Source: RH2-MAG17b sp035945515 (GTDB lineage: Bacteria; Acidobacteriota; Terriglobia; UBA7540). Taken from it: a DNA stretch of 7,913 bases. Below the pieces are notes generated by a model. It was not told where the DNA came from and did not search any database. It saw only the letters and a program-made list of their open reading frames with translations. Where the stretch lies: assembly GCA_035945515.1 (NCBI GenBank), contig DASZAE010000413.1, forward strand, positions 1-7,913, given 5' to 3'. Below are positions 1-6,698 of the stretch, in pieces. A program made the position numbers and the translations under genes. How positions within the stretch are numbered: the stretch's first letter is position 1; the number at the start of each line of letters is the position of its first letter.

Positions 1-1176
1 GTAATTCTCGCCTTCGTCCAGCTTGGACGTGCCTAGCTTCGGATCGTTCTCCTCGTGCCATTGCTTGTCGTAGGCGGCGCGCATCGCCCCGGGATAGCTC
101 GACGTGTAATAGCACGGGCTGTGATCTTTGCCGTCCTGATGGGTCACCGTCAGGTGGTCGCCTTCGTTATAAACCGTGATGATGCCGCGCGTGCCGAGGA
201 AGCGCGTGACCTCGTCGCCCAGATCGGTGTTATTCGTCATCAAAACCGCCGCCCGAAAATTGGGATAATCGTAGAACGTCGATTGCATATCCGGATAGTC
301 GCGTCCGTCTTTGAACTGGAAAAGCCCGCCGACGCATTGCGCGCGCTGCGGAGGGGCAGTGACGTCCATGACGGTGTGTATGCCCGTCAGGGAGTGAACA
401 TAGAGATCGCCCGGCAGTCCTTCCCCATAATCCTTAAAGGCGCGCCAGCGGGCGAAACGAATGGGGTCAAAAGCGCGCTTGGGCGCGTCGCCAAGCCACG
501 TTTCCCAATCCAAATTCTCAGGCGAGAGGCCGGGAGGCGGCGGATACACCCAAGCGCCGCACGGGTCGCCCCGGCCCAGGATCGCTTCGGCCATATAGAC
601 GTCCCCAATCGCTCCCGCTTCCACCAGCTCTTTCGCCTTAGCGAAGCCGATGGAGCTGCGCCGCTGGCTGCCGATCTGCACAATGCGATTGTTCTTCTGC
701 GCGGCGTTGATGATTTCAAAGCCCTCTTCCGGCTTGTGCGTCATCGGCTTTTCGCAGTAGATGTCCTTACCCGCGTTGCAAGCATCCACGATAATCTGCT
801 TGTGCCAGTGGTCGGGCACAGCGGCCATGACGCAGTCAATATCTTTCCGCTCGAGCAGGTCCTGATACCGGCGCGTGGTGGGCACGGTCTTTCCTGTGGC
901 CCCGCTGATGATTTCATTGGCCAGCGTGTGCCGCCCGTCGTAAAGGTCGCACGCCGCTACGCACTCAACGCCGGGCAGGCCGATGGCAGTACCCAGGTCA
1001 CCCGAGCCCTGCATCCCAATGCCAATCATCCCGAAACGGACGGTATCGCTCGGCGGCATAGGTCGCGCGCCCGGCGCGCCGCCAGCCAGCAGAAATGAGG
1101 GCGCCGCCAGCGTGGTGACGCCAGCGCCCGCCGACCTGCGCATAAAATCGCGGCGCGAAATACCATGATCGTTCAT
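1..1176 (-). CDS. Tat-exported Gfo/Idh/MocA family oxidoreductase (3' end missing)
   Basis: An open frame of 392 codons runs from ATG at 1176 to the window edge without a stop. It is incomplete at the C-terminus; relatives are usually about 430-450 residues, so a few dozen are probably missing. Residues 6-14 (ISRRDFMRR) form a twin-arginine motif, followed by a small hydrophobic stretch (about 15-36) typical of a Tat signal. The Rossmann glycine motif G-x-G-x-x-G is at 52-57, and the family signature EKP is at 142-144 (YCEKPMTH), with PDHWH at 121-125. D257, H261 and H267 in GDLYVHSLTGIH fit the family's catalytic-region residues. Members are NAD(P)-dependent oxidoreductases acting mostly on sugars or inositols; the substrate here cannot be read from the sequence. 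Tat export implies folding with the cofactor in the cytoplasm, as known for glucose-fructose oxidoreductase. The start is supported by an AGGAGG 8 nt upstream. The long open frame on the opposite strand is a shadow. Confidence 0.95.
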   Translation of the reverse strand, partial: MNDHGISRRDFMRRSAGAGVTTLAAPSFLLAGGAPGARPMPPSDTVRFGMIGIGMQGSGDLGTAIGLPGVECVAACDLYDGRHTLANEIISGATGKTVPTTRRYQDLLERKDIDCVMAAVPDHWHKQIIVDACNAGKDIYCEKPMTHKPEEGFEIINAAQKNNRIVQIGSQRRSSIGFAKAKELVEAGAIGDVYMAEAILGRGDPCGAWVYPPPPGLSPENLDWETWLGDAPKRAFDPIRFARWRAFKDYGEGLPGDLYVHSLTGIHTVMDVTAPPQRAQCVGGLFQFKDGRDYPDMQSTFYDYPNFRAAVLMTNNTDLGDEVTRFLGTRGIITVYNEGDHLTVTHQDGKDHSPCYYTSSYPGAMRAAYDKQWHEENDPKLGTSKLDEGENY

Positions 1177-1184
1177 TGGAAATG

Positions 1185-1190
1185 CCTCCT
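1185..1190 (-). promoter_or_regulatory. Shine-Dalgarno of the Gfo/Idh/MocA gene
   Basis: The minus strand reads AGGAGG, a full match to the anti-16S consensus, with 8 nt before the ATG at 1176-1174. This fixes the start so that the protein keeps the complete twin-arginine signal. Confidence 0.85.
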
Positions 1191-1199
1191 CGCGGTTTT

Positions 1200-1266
1200 G
1201 TAGCGGCGGTCTCTGGCCGCAGGCTCTTACTATTTATAATCCGGCGGCCGGACGCTTCCGCTGCGG
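1200..1266. repeat. Decayed REPIN: pair of degenerate GTAG-headed REP palindromes
   Basis: The left unit has GTAG at 1200-1203, then CGGCGGTC-TCT-GGCCGCAG at 1204-1222. This matches the intact REP at 3093-3115 except for two substitutions. After a 17-18 nt AT-rich loop, the right unit starts with CCGGCGGCC at 1241-1249 and continues as an eroded reverse complement to about 1266, with several mismatches. The spacing and the AT-rich character of the loop match the intact pair at 3091-3160, which is why I call this an old copy of the same element. The GTAG end lies 10 nt beyond the Shine-Dalgarno of the oxidoreductase gene, so the element occupies that gene's upstream region. The loop contains TATAAT (1235-1240, plus) and TATAAA on the minus strand, but with no matching -35 boxes. 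Confidence 0.65.
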
Positions 1267-1280
1267 AAACAAGCCCCTTA

Positions 1281-1289
1281 TGCTATAAC
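1281..1289 (+). promoter_or_regulatory. Possible extended -10 promoter for hicAB
   Basis: TGC-TATAAC is an extended -10 element (TGn followed by a 5/6 match to TATAAT). It lies about 90 nt before the hicA start. No -35 box is visible 17 nt upstream. A rival is the TAAAAT at 1364-1369, whose position would give a leaderless hicA message. Neither is proven. Confidence 0.3.
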
Positions 1290-1363
1290 CCTCGTGTCCC
1301 AGGAGCAAGCAGGAAATGCAGCGTCAACGGTCGTGCCGCCGACATCGGGCAGCGCGTTTGAGA

Positions 1364-1369
1364 TAAAAT
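1364..1369 (+). promoter_or_regulatory. Possible -10 box for leaderless hicA transcription
   Basis: TAAAAT matches TATAAT at five of six positions and ends 8 nt before the GTG at 1378. Transcription starting 7-9 nt downstream of the box would begin at or next to the start codon. The site at 1341-1346 (GACATC) is not a good -35. The absence of a Shine-Dalgarno before hicA makes this worth noting. Confidence 0.25.
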
Positions 1370-1377
1370 AGTGCTTC

Positions 1378-1632
1378 GTGAAACCCGAAAAATTGCTTCA
1401 TAAGGCGCTGTCCTCTCCTTCTAACCTACGCTTTGAAGAGGTATGTGCCTTGGCTCGTGCTTTCGGATTCCATCTTTCGAGGGTACGCGGCAGCCACCAT
1501 GTCTTTGCCCGCCAAGATGTGCGAGAGCTTGTGAATCTCCAAGAAGTGAGAGGGAAAGCAAAGCCCTACCAAGTTAAGCAGTTGCTCCATCTCGCAGAAC
1601 GCTATAATCTGGTTTTAGGCGGTGAAGAATGA
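1378..1632 (+). CDS. hicA: HicA family mRNA interferase toxin
   Basis: The 84-residue product matches the longer HicA subfamily: an N-terminal helix, then LRFEEVCALARAFGF (17-31), the signature RGSHHVF (37-43), and KAKPYQVKQLL toward the C-terminus. HicA folds like a double-stranded-RNA-binding domain and cleaves mRNA, with a conserved histidine in the GSHH motif (H40/H41 here) in the active centre; that residue is intact. The in-frame stop at 1369-1371 leaves GTG at 1378 as the first usable start, and it has no recognisable Shine-Dalgarno. The stop TGA overlaps the ATG of hicB, giving the toxin-first order usual for this family. The gene looks less GC-biased than its neighbours, consistent with horizontal acquisition, though I did not compute this. 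Confidence 0.93.
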   Translation: MKPEKLLHKALSSPSNLRFEEVCALARAFGFHLSRVRGSHHVFARQDVRELVNLQEVRGKAKPYQVKQLLHLAERYNLVLGGEE

Positions 1633-1859
1633 AAGACTATCATATCAATGTTTTTTACAGCGAAGAAGACAGCGGGTACATCGCCGATATCCCTGACCTT
1701 CCCCACTGCTCCGCCTTTGGCGAAACGCCGGAACAGGCGCTGGCCGAGGTTCTGAAGGCCAAGGCTGCCTGGATTGAAGCAGCACAGGCCGAGGGCAAAC
1801 CCATCCCACCGCCCACGTTTAGACCCGTCATATATCAGGCATCAAAAATCCCGGCGTGA
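1629..1859 (+). CDS. hicB: HicB family antitoxin, short form
   Basis: This 76-residue protein has the partial RNase H-like HicB fold: YHINVFYSEEDSGYIADIPDLPHCSAFGETPEQALAEV (residues 4-41), then an amphipathic helix (AKAAWIEAAQAEGKPIP) and a short proline-rich tail. HicB binds HicA and blocks its active site; many HicB proteins also carry a C-terminal HTH or ribbon-helix-helix domain that represses the operon. No such domain fits here, because the protein stops about 17 residues after the helix. It belongs to the short UPF0150-like form, so operon repression would need another mechanism. ATG at 1629 overlaps the hicA stop by 4 nt (ATGA), implying translational coupling and balanced production of the two partners. 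Confidence 0.92.
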   Translation: MKDYHINVFYSEEDSGYIADIPDLPHCSAFGETPEQALAEVLKAKAAWIEAAQAEGKPIPPPTFRPVIYQASKIPA

Positions 1860-1936
1860 TCCATAGGCTGACGCAGTTTCTCATATATTCACTGCATTCG
1901 CATAAGCACCTCACCTATTGACACAGCTTGCGCCGT

Positions 1937-3079
1937 TCAATGGCTATTCAGCTTGCGGGTGTACTTCGCCTGCTGGCGAGCCTGTATCTCCGTCGAGATT
2001 TTCTGCTCGCGCGCGGCCTCCACGTTCCGGCCTAACCTCCGCAGCGCCGTGCCCAGCACAAAGTGAGCCTGCGCGTAATCGGGATCGACCTTAATCGCCG
2101 CGCGCAAGGGCGCAAGCGCCTTGGCGGGCTGATCCAGCATAATCTCCGCCTGGCCGAGTCCAAATAGAGCTTCTTTGTAATGCGGATTAACGGCGAGAGC
2201 GGCGTGAAAATGGTTCGCCGCGCCGCCCGCGTCGCCTTGGCGCAAGAGAATTTGCGCCAGCAGACAATTAGAAACGGGGTCGTCGGGATAGCGCCGCAGC
2301 TCCGCTTCAAACTCGGTTTTGGCCTCCGCGATGCGGTCCTGCTTCCAATAAATCAGCCCAAGGCCAGAGTGAACGCCGGGAAAACCGGAATCCTCCTTTT
2401 CTGCCTCTTTGAACTCCCTCAGCGCGTCCGCTTCGTGGAACGTCTGATCGTAGGCCGTCCCCATCATCACGTGGGCCTCCGCGGAATCTGGCTTGATGGA
2501 CATAATCTTCGCAAATGCAGCGGTGACGCCGGGGTAGTCTTTATCGCGCAAATCGGCTTTACCCAGCATATAGAGCGTAGGCAGGTCCGACGGCCTCAAG
2601 AGGCTGGCGCGCGCCAGATACCGCGCGGCTTCGGGATAGCGGTCAAGCGCGAACAGCGTAAGGCCGGCAAGATCGATGGCCTGGAAATCAGCATCCGGCG
2701 CGGCGGAGAGCGACCGGAAGAGTGGCCAGGCTTTGGCGTATTGCTGAGCGCGGAAATAAGCGATGCCAAGATTGCGCGTGGTCGCAGGGTCTCCGGGGCT
2801 GATTTTCAGGGCGTGTTCATAGAGGGGGATGGCTTGCGATTCCCGTCCCTGCCGGGCGAGCGCGATTGCCAAGTTATTTAGAATTTCAACCGAGTTGGGA
2901 TCAGACGCCAGCGCCTTGCGGAAGGATTGCTCGGCGGCCGCGTTGTCGCCGCGCGCAAGCGCCAACGAGCCTTGCGCGAGCCATAACCTTAAATCCGCTG
3001 AAGGCGCTTGTCGCGCCTTTCCGGGCGCTGCGACAGCCAGAGCCGCAGCCAGCAATACGCACGTGCTGAGGCTTCGCAT
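1937..3079 (-). CDS. Secreted tetratricopeptide-repeat protein
   Basis: The 380-residue product begins with a Sec-type signal peptide (MRSLSTCVLLAAALAVAAPGKA, cleavage around residues 22-25). From about residue 28 to 365 it is a run of about ten 34-residue TPR units. Units are visible as LAQGSLALARGDNAAAEQSF, then NNLAIALARQGRESQAIPLY, NLGIAYFRAQQYAKAWPLF, LGLIYWKQDRIAEAKTEF and LGTALRRLGRNVEAAREQ, each ending in a P-D or P-x-D type turn. The C-terminus is a short basic tail. TPRs are protein-binding scaffolds; no catalytic domain is present, so the role is likely assembly or partner binding in the periplasm. It follows the TonB-dependent receptor on the same strand, a pairing common in acidobacteria. 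The start is ATG at 3079; a GTG immediately before it (3082) cannot be excluded. Neither has a clear Shine-Dalgarno, and a REPIN ends 11 nt upstream. Confidence 0.9.
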   Translation of the reverse strand: MRSLSTCVLLAAALAVAAPGKARQAPSADLRLWLAQGSLALARGDNAAAEQSFRKALASDPNSVEILNNLAIALARQGRESQAIPLYEHALKISPGDPATTRNLGIAYFRAQQYAKAWPLFRSLSAAPDADFQAIDLAGLTLFALDRYPEAARYLARASLLRPSDLPTLYMLGKADLRDKDYPGVTAAFAKIMSIKPDSAEAHVMMGTAYDQTFHEADALREFKEAEKEDSGFPGVHSGLGLIYWKQDRIAEAKTEFEAELRRYPDDPVSNCLLAQILLRQGDAGGAANHFHAALAVNPHYKEALFGLGQAEIMLDQPAKALAPLRAAIKVDPDYAQAHFVLGTALRRLGRNVEAAREQKISTEIQARQQAKYTRKLNSH

Positions 3080-3090
3080 CACAATGAATT

Positions 3091-3160
3091 CTGTAGCGGC
3101 GGCCTCTGGCCGCCGGTCTTAAAATATGGAAAAGCCGGCGGCCAGAGGCCGCCGCTACAG
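3091..3160. repeat. Intact REPIN: perfect inverted pair of GTAG-headed REP palindromes
   Basis: Positions 3091-3116 and 3135-3160 are perfect reverse complements over 26 nt, separated by an 18-nt AT-rich loop (3117-3134). Each arm is itself a palindrome: GTAG, then CGGCGGCC, TCT, GGCCGCCG (3097-3115 in the left arm), giving an 8-bp stem with a 3-nt loop. A GTAG tetranucleotide followed by a GC-rich imperfect or perfect palindrome, in inverted pairs, is the definition of REP/REPIN elements mobilised by RAYT (REP-associated tyrosine) transposases. No RAYT gene is in the window. The element separates the receptor gene from the TPR gene on the same strand; in the transcript it can fold either as one long 26-bp stem or as two short hairpins. 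Confidence 0.88.
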
Positions 3161-3238
3161 CCAGGTTTGCGCCCTTTCTGCTTGCCGGGACGAGCCGCAG
3201 GCTTCCTGAACAACGGAAGTCTGTGCTCCTGGCGCCCG

Positions 3239-6200
3239 CTAAAAATATAGCTTCATGCCCAATTGAATAATGCGCGGGTCGTGGGCTCCTGTGATTTCTC
3301 CGGCGTTAGATTGATCAATGTTGTTCTGAAATGAAGAAAACGATGTGTGATTCCAGAGGTTAAAGAACTCGCCGCGAAGCTGCGCGGAAAATCGCTCGCT
3401 GATGCGGAAGTTCTTGTAAAGTCCGAAATCCCAGTCGTTGCGGCCTGGCCCAAGCACGCCGCCCACCGGGGTGGTCCCAAAGTGTCCCAAGGCGTCCGTG
3501 AAGGAACCCACAGTAAACCATTGCGCTACAGTTTTCGGCATACTGACGGCGGAGATTTGATCCGGCCTCGGCGCCACAGGGCTGGGATCAATACCAATGC
3601 CTTTCCCTCCTGACGGTCCATAGTCATCAAATGGATCATTAGTCTGGCGAATTGTCGTGGGCACGCCGGATTCGAACGTGGTGATGCCGGACATTTCCCA
3701 TCCTCCCAGGACGTGTCCGGCGAATCCGTGCTGGCCCGCGAAGAATGGCAAATCGTAAACGTAGTTGAAGACCAGCACTTGGGGACGGCTGAAGCTGGTG
3801 GGGCCGTAGTCGAGCGCGAAATCGTAGCTGTCGTACGGCGCGTTGCTGCGGTCCGTTGGGCTGTCCGACAGCGTTTTCGACCACGTGTAAGCGGCGCCGA
3901 AGTTGAGGCCCTTGGTCACCTGCCTGTTCACAGAAACCTGCAGCGAGTGATAATTCGAGTAGAACTCGGGAATGATCGCTTGAATCACATGGTATCCAGG
4001 ATAGGGCCGCAAAGCGTCATAGCTAGTTGTGGGATTGGCCAGGCGCGCTGCGACGGGAATCTGATTGGTGTCGACCTCGCTCAACAGATGGGTGCCCCTG
4101 TCGCCCACATAGGCCACCTGGACCACTGTGTTGCGGGCCACTTCACGCTGCACGGAAAGATTCCAGTCCTGCAAATACGGGATTTTGAAGTCAGGGCGCC
4201 CCGTGGCGTGCAGCGTGCGCGGAGTGAGGCTGGTGCCGACAATGCCTCCGGACGGATCGTCGAAAAGGTTCTGCACCCCCGTGCTGTTGATGGCCACATT
4301 GGCCACGACCGGGATATTTTGAAACTGGTTTTGTTCCTCAATGCCATCCAGCGTGCGGTCGTAAAAGATGCCATATCCGCCGCGGATGGAGGTTTTGCCA
4401 TTGCCCCAAGGGTCGTAGGCAAAACCGATGCGGGGCGAAAGGTTATGCGTGTAATTGGGGTTCACCTGCTCCCCAAAAGGCGAGCAGGAAGGCCCTCCGG
4501 CCGAAGGTGAAAGTTGGCCGCTAAGCTCTTTCGCGCAGCCATTGCTCCCGACAATAATCCCATTCCCGTAGTTGGCGGGAATCACCGTTTGCCCAGCAGC
4601 AAACCTGCCAGTAGTTGGGACAATCACGGGCGCAAGCGCCGGATTGAACAAAACCGGGTCGAAGTTGGTGAGAATTCCGTTGACGTCGTGCGGATTGCCC
4701 ATAAAATCATAGCGCACGCCCAGATTCAGCGTCAGATTGGAGCGGATTTTCCAGTCATCTTGCACATACGCGCCAAGATTAATAAACCGGATGTCGGGGA
4801 TCACATCATGGTCCGCCTGGGTAAAGCTCACCGCCTGGCCCAACAGGAAATTGGCGAACGCGGGCAGCGCGGGACTTGTGTTGTTGAAAGTAAAGCTGCC
4901 ATTGGTCGGTTCAGGCGCGTTTTCGCTCTTGCGCATCCACTGATTGCTGATGCCGGTGCGAATGCTGTGATTGCCCCGGACAATCGTCAGGTTGTCGTAT
5001 ATCTCCTTGTCGATGTTCCGCTCACGGTAGGGCGCGCTGGGCGCGGTGACGCTGCTGATGCCTGCAATACTGATGCTCGGCGCGCGGCCGTATGGGTCGC
5101 TGAACGGGAAACCGCTGCGGTTCACCGCGTTATACAGCGTCTGGCTTCCGATCAAACCGGTGATATTGCTGTCGATGGCGCCCCAAGTATCGTTAAACGC
5201 CACCTCGTTGACGATGCTTGGGCTAAGCTGCATAGTGGCGTGGAGCACCAGGTTGCGCCCCGGCGAGTTGGTGGCGGTGGACGAAATGCCGGGCAGTGGG
5301 GAGCCGTCGAAAAGGCCGCCGGGCTCGGTGGTGGGGATCACATCTTCCATATACCGCGCGAAAAGCTCCACCCGCTGGGTCAGGTTTTCATCCAAGCGGA
5401 TGATGTCCTGCCGGTAATTGTTGAGTCCCTCGAGTGAAGTCACAATCTGGTTGTTGGGCAGGTTGGGTGTGAGCTTACTATAAATCTGATTGATATACAC
5501 CTGCGCGTTTTTGCTGATGCAGCTTTGGGCTATTTGATTATTCGTGATGCAGCCTGCAGGCGCCTGCGTGGGGTCAAGCGTGGCGATGCCCTGGAAATTG
5601 CCGGTAAGCTCTTGCGCCGCGGGCAGGATGCCGACGCCAGTTGACGGAGTCCGGGTGCGCCGCCATTCTTCCGACCAGAAGAAAAACGTTTTCGACTTGT
5701 TGGTGTTGTATAACTTAGGAATAAACAGCGGGCCGCCGAAAGTGAAACCCCAGTCGTTGTATCGGAACGGCGGCCGCACCGCGGTTTGGCCGGAAGGCAG
5801 CGCGCCGGCATTGGCAAAATAGTTATTGGCGTTCAGCGCGTCATTGCGGAAGAACTCATAGGCGACGCCATGGAACTGGCTGGTTCCCGACCTGGTCACG
5901 ATGTTCACCTGGCCGCCGCCGCTGCGTCCGTATTGCGCGTCGTAGGTGCTGCGCTCTAGGGTGAACTCGGTGAGCGCGTCGATGCTGGGCACGTTGAGGA
6001 CGGTCAAGTTCGAGCCGCTGTCGTTGACGTCCGAGCCGTCCACCATCCAGTTGTTGGCGGAGGTGCGCGCGCCATTCACAGAAATAGAGCTGGTGTTGGC
6101 GATGCCGCCGAAGCCAACCGTGTCTGCCAGCGTGGAGGAGACGCCCGGCTCGAGCGTCAGCAGCAGCTCAAAGTTGCGGTTCTCGAGCTCAAGTTCGCGC

Positions 6201-6655
6201 ACTTGCGTGCCCGTCACCGTGCCCGATTGAGCCGCGCTCGTAGTCTGCACGGGCGTGCTGGCGGAAGTCACGGTGACGCTCTGCGTCACGCCGCCCGTTT
6301 CCAGCTGCGCGTTCAGCGCCCGGTGGTCGCCGACGTGCAAAATCACGTCATTCGCCACGTAAGTCTTAAAGCCCGCCTTGGTGACCGTGACCGTGTATGT
6401 GCCGTAGGGCAGCAGGTCCGCGTGATAGACGCCGCCGTTGTCCGTGGTGGCGGTTCGCACGTCCACGTTGGTCGCGTTGTTGTGAATCACCACCGTTGCG
6501 CCGGGCACCACCGCGCCCGTGGAATCGGTGACTACCCCTGCGAGACTCGCCGTAACTTCCTGCGCGACGCTTGCGCCCGGCAGAAAGCACAAGGCAAAAA
6601 GCAAAACTGCGGCAAAAGATACCCACATCTTGACAAGTGGAATTGTACGTTTCAC
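3239..6655 (-). CDS. Oar-like TonB-dependent outer-membrane receptor with carboxypeptidase-regulatory-like domain
   Basis: The product has 1138 residues. A Sec signal peptide occupies 1-31 (hydrophobic 12-26, ending ASVA before QE). Residues 35-120 form a carboxypeptidase-regulatory-like (CarboxypepD_reg, Ig-like) domain: AGVVTDSTGAVVPGATV, TTDNGGVYHADLLPYGTYTVTV and KAGFKTY. A plug domain follows (about 125-257), with ENRNFELLLTLEPGV, ISVNGARTSANNWMVDG (191-207) and YGRSGGGQVNIVTRSG (242-257). The remainder is a beta-barrel ending in the C-terminal aromatic signature GMKLYF, where the final Phe suits recognition by the Bam complex. Such proteins take up or bind large ligands at the outer membrane using TonB energy; acidobacterial Oar-like members have no assigned substrate, and I saw no clear TonB box. 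The start is GTG at 6655, supported by GGGAGG 4 nt upstream. The length is normal for this group, and the frame is uninterrupted. Confidence 0.95.
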   Translation of the reverse strand: MKRTIPLVKMWVSFAAVLLFALCFLPGASVAQEVTASLAGVVTDSTGAVVPGATVVIHNNATNVDVRTATTDNGGVYHADLLPYGTYTVTVTKAGFKTYVANDVILHVGDHRALNAQLETGGVTQSVTVTSASTPVQTTSAAQSGTVTGTQVRELELENRNFELLLTLEPGVSSTLADTVGFGGIANTSSISVNGARTSANNWMVDGSDVNDSGSNLTVLNVPSIDALTEFTLERSTYDAQYGRSGGGQVNIVTRSGTSQFHGVAYEFFRNDALNANNYFANAGALPSGQTAVRPPFRYNDWGFTFGGPLFIPKLYNTNKSKTFFFWSEEWRRTRTPSTGVGILPAAQELTGNFQGIATLDPTQAPAGCITNNQIAQSCISKNAQVYINQIYSKLTPNLPNNQIVTSLEGLNNYRQDIIRLDENLTQRVELFARYMEDVIPTTEPGGLFDGSPLPGISSTATNSPGRNLVLHATMQLSPSIVNEVAFNDTWGAIDSNITGLIGSQTLYNAVNRSGFPFSDPYGRAPSISIAGISSVTAPSAPYRERNIDKEIYDNLTIVRGNHSIRTGISNQWMRKSENAPEPTNGSFTFNNTSPALPAFANFLLGQAVSFTQADHDVIPDIRFINLGAYVQDDWKIRSNLTLNLGVRYDFMGNPHDVNGILTNFDPVLFNPALAPVIVPTTGRFAAGQTVIPANYGNGIIVGSNGCAKELSGQLSPSAGGPSCSPFGEQVNPNYTHNLSPRIGFAYDPWGNGKTSIRGGYGIFYDRTLDGIEEQNQFQNIPVVANVAINSTGVQNLFDDPSGGIVGTSLTPRTLHATGRPDFKIPYLQDWNLSVQREVARNTVVQVAYVGDRGTHLLSEVDTNQIPVAARLANPTTSYDALRPYPGYHVIQAIIPEFYSNYHSLQVSVNRQVTKGLNFGAAYTWSKTLSDSPTDRSNAPYDSYDFALDYGPTSFSRPQVLVFNYVYDLPFFAGQHGFAGHVLGGWEMSGITTFESGVPTTIRQTNDPFDDYGPSGGKGIGIDPSPVAPRPDQISAVSMPKTVAQWFTVGSFTDALGHFGTTPVGGVLGPGRNDWDFGLYKNFRISERFSAQLRGEFFNLWNHTSFSSFQNNIDQSNAGEITGAHDPRIIQLGMKLYF

Positions 6656-6659
6656 GGTT

Positions 6660-6665
6660 CCTCCC
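6660..6665 (-). promoter_or_regulatory. Shine-Dalgarno of the TonB-dependent receptor
   Basis: The minus strand reads GGGAGG, then AACC, then GTG. This supports the GTG start at 6655 over the internal ATG at codon 10, which would trim the basic n-region of the signal peptide. The 4-nt spacing is slightly short. Confidence 0.75.
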
Positions 6666-6698
6666 GATCTTATTCATTCGACTTAACATCGCGTCCCC

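Noticed and set aside
55..1098. 347-codon plus-strand open frame
   Set aside because: It is antisense to the oxidoreductase, whose translation has a Tat signal, Rossmann motif and EKP signature. The antisense product is Arg/Val/Ala-rich with no family resemblance, as expected from GC-rich codon bias.
1860..1936. Terminator between the convergent hicB and TPR genes
   Set aside because: I found no GC-rich stem followed by a T-run on either strand in this 77-nt gap.
2180..2881. 233-codon plus-strand open frame
   Set aside because: It lies entirely opposite the TPR gene. Its periodic composition mirrors the 34-residue repeats and shows no motif of its own.
3202..3219. CTTCC / GGAAG hairpin after the receptor stop as an intrinsic terminator
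   Set aside because: The stem is only 5 bp with an 8-nt loop, and no U-tract follows in the direction of receptor transcription.
4514..5437. 307-codon plus-strand open frame, with others at 3713-4510 and 6203-6796
   Set aside because: All lie opposite the TonB-dependent receptor and lack recognisable domains. The receptor reading is unambiguous from signal peptide to C-terminal Phe.
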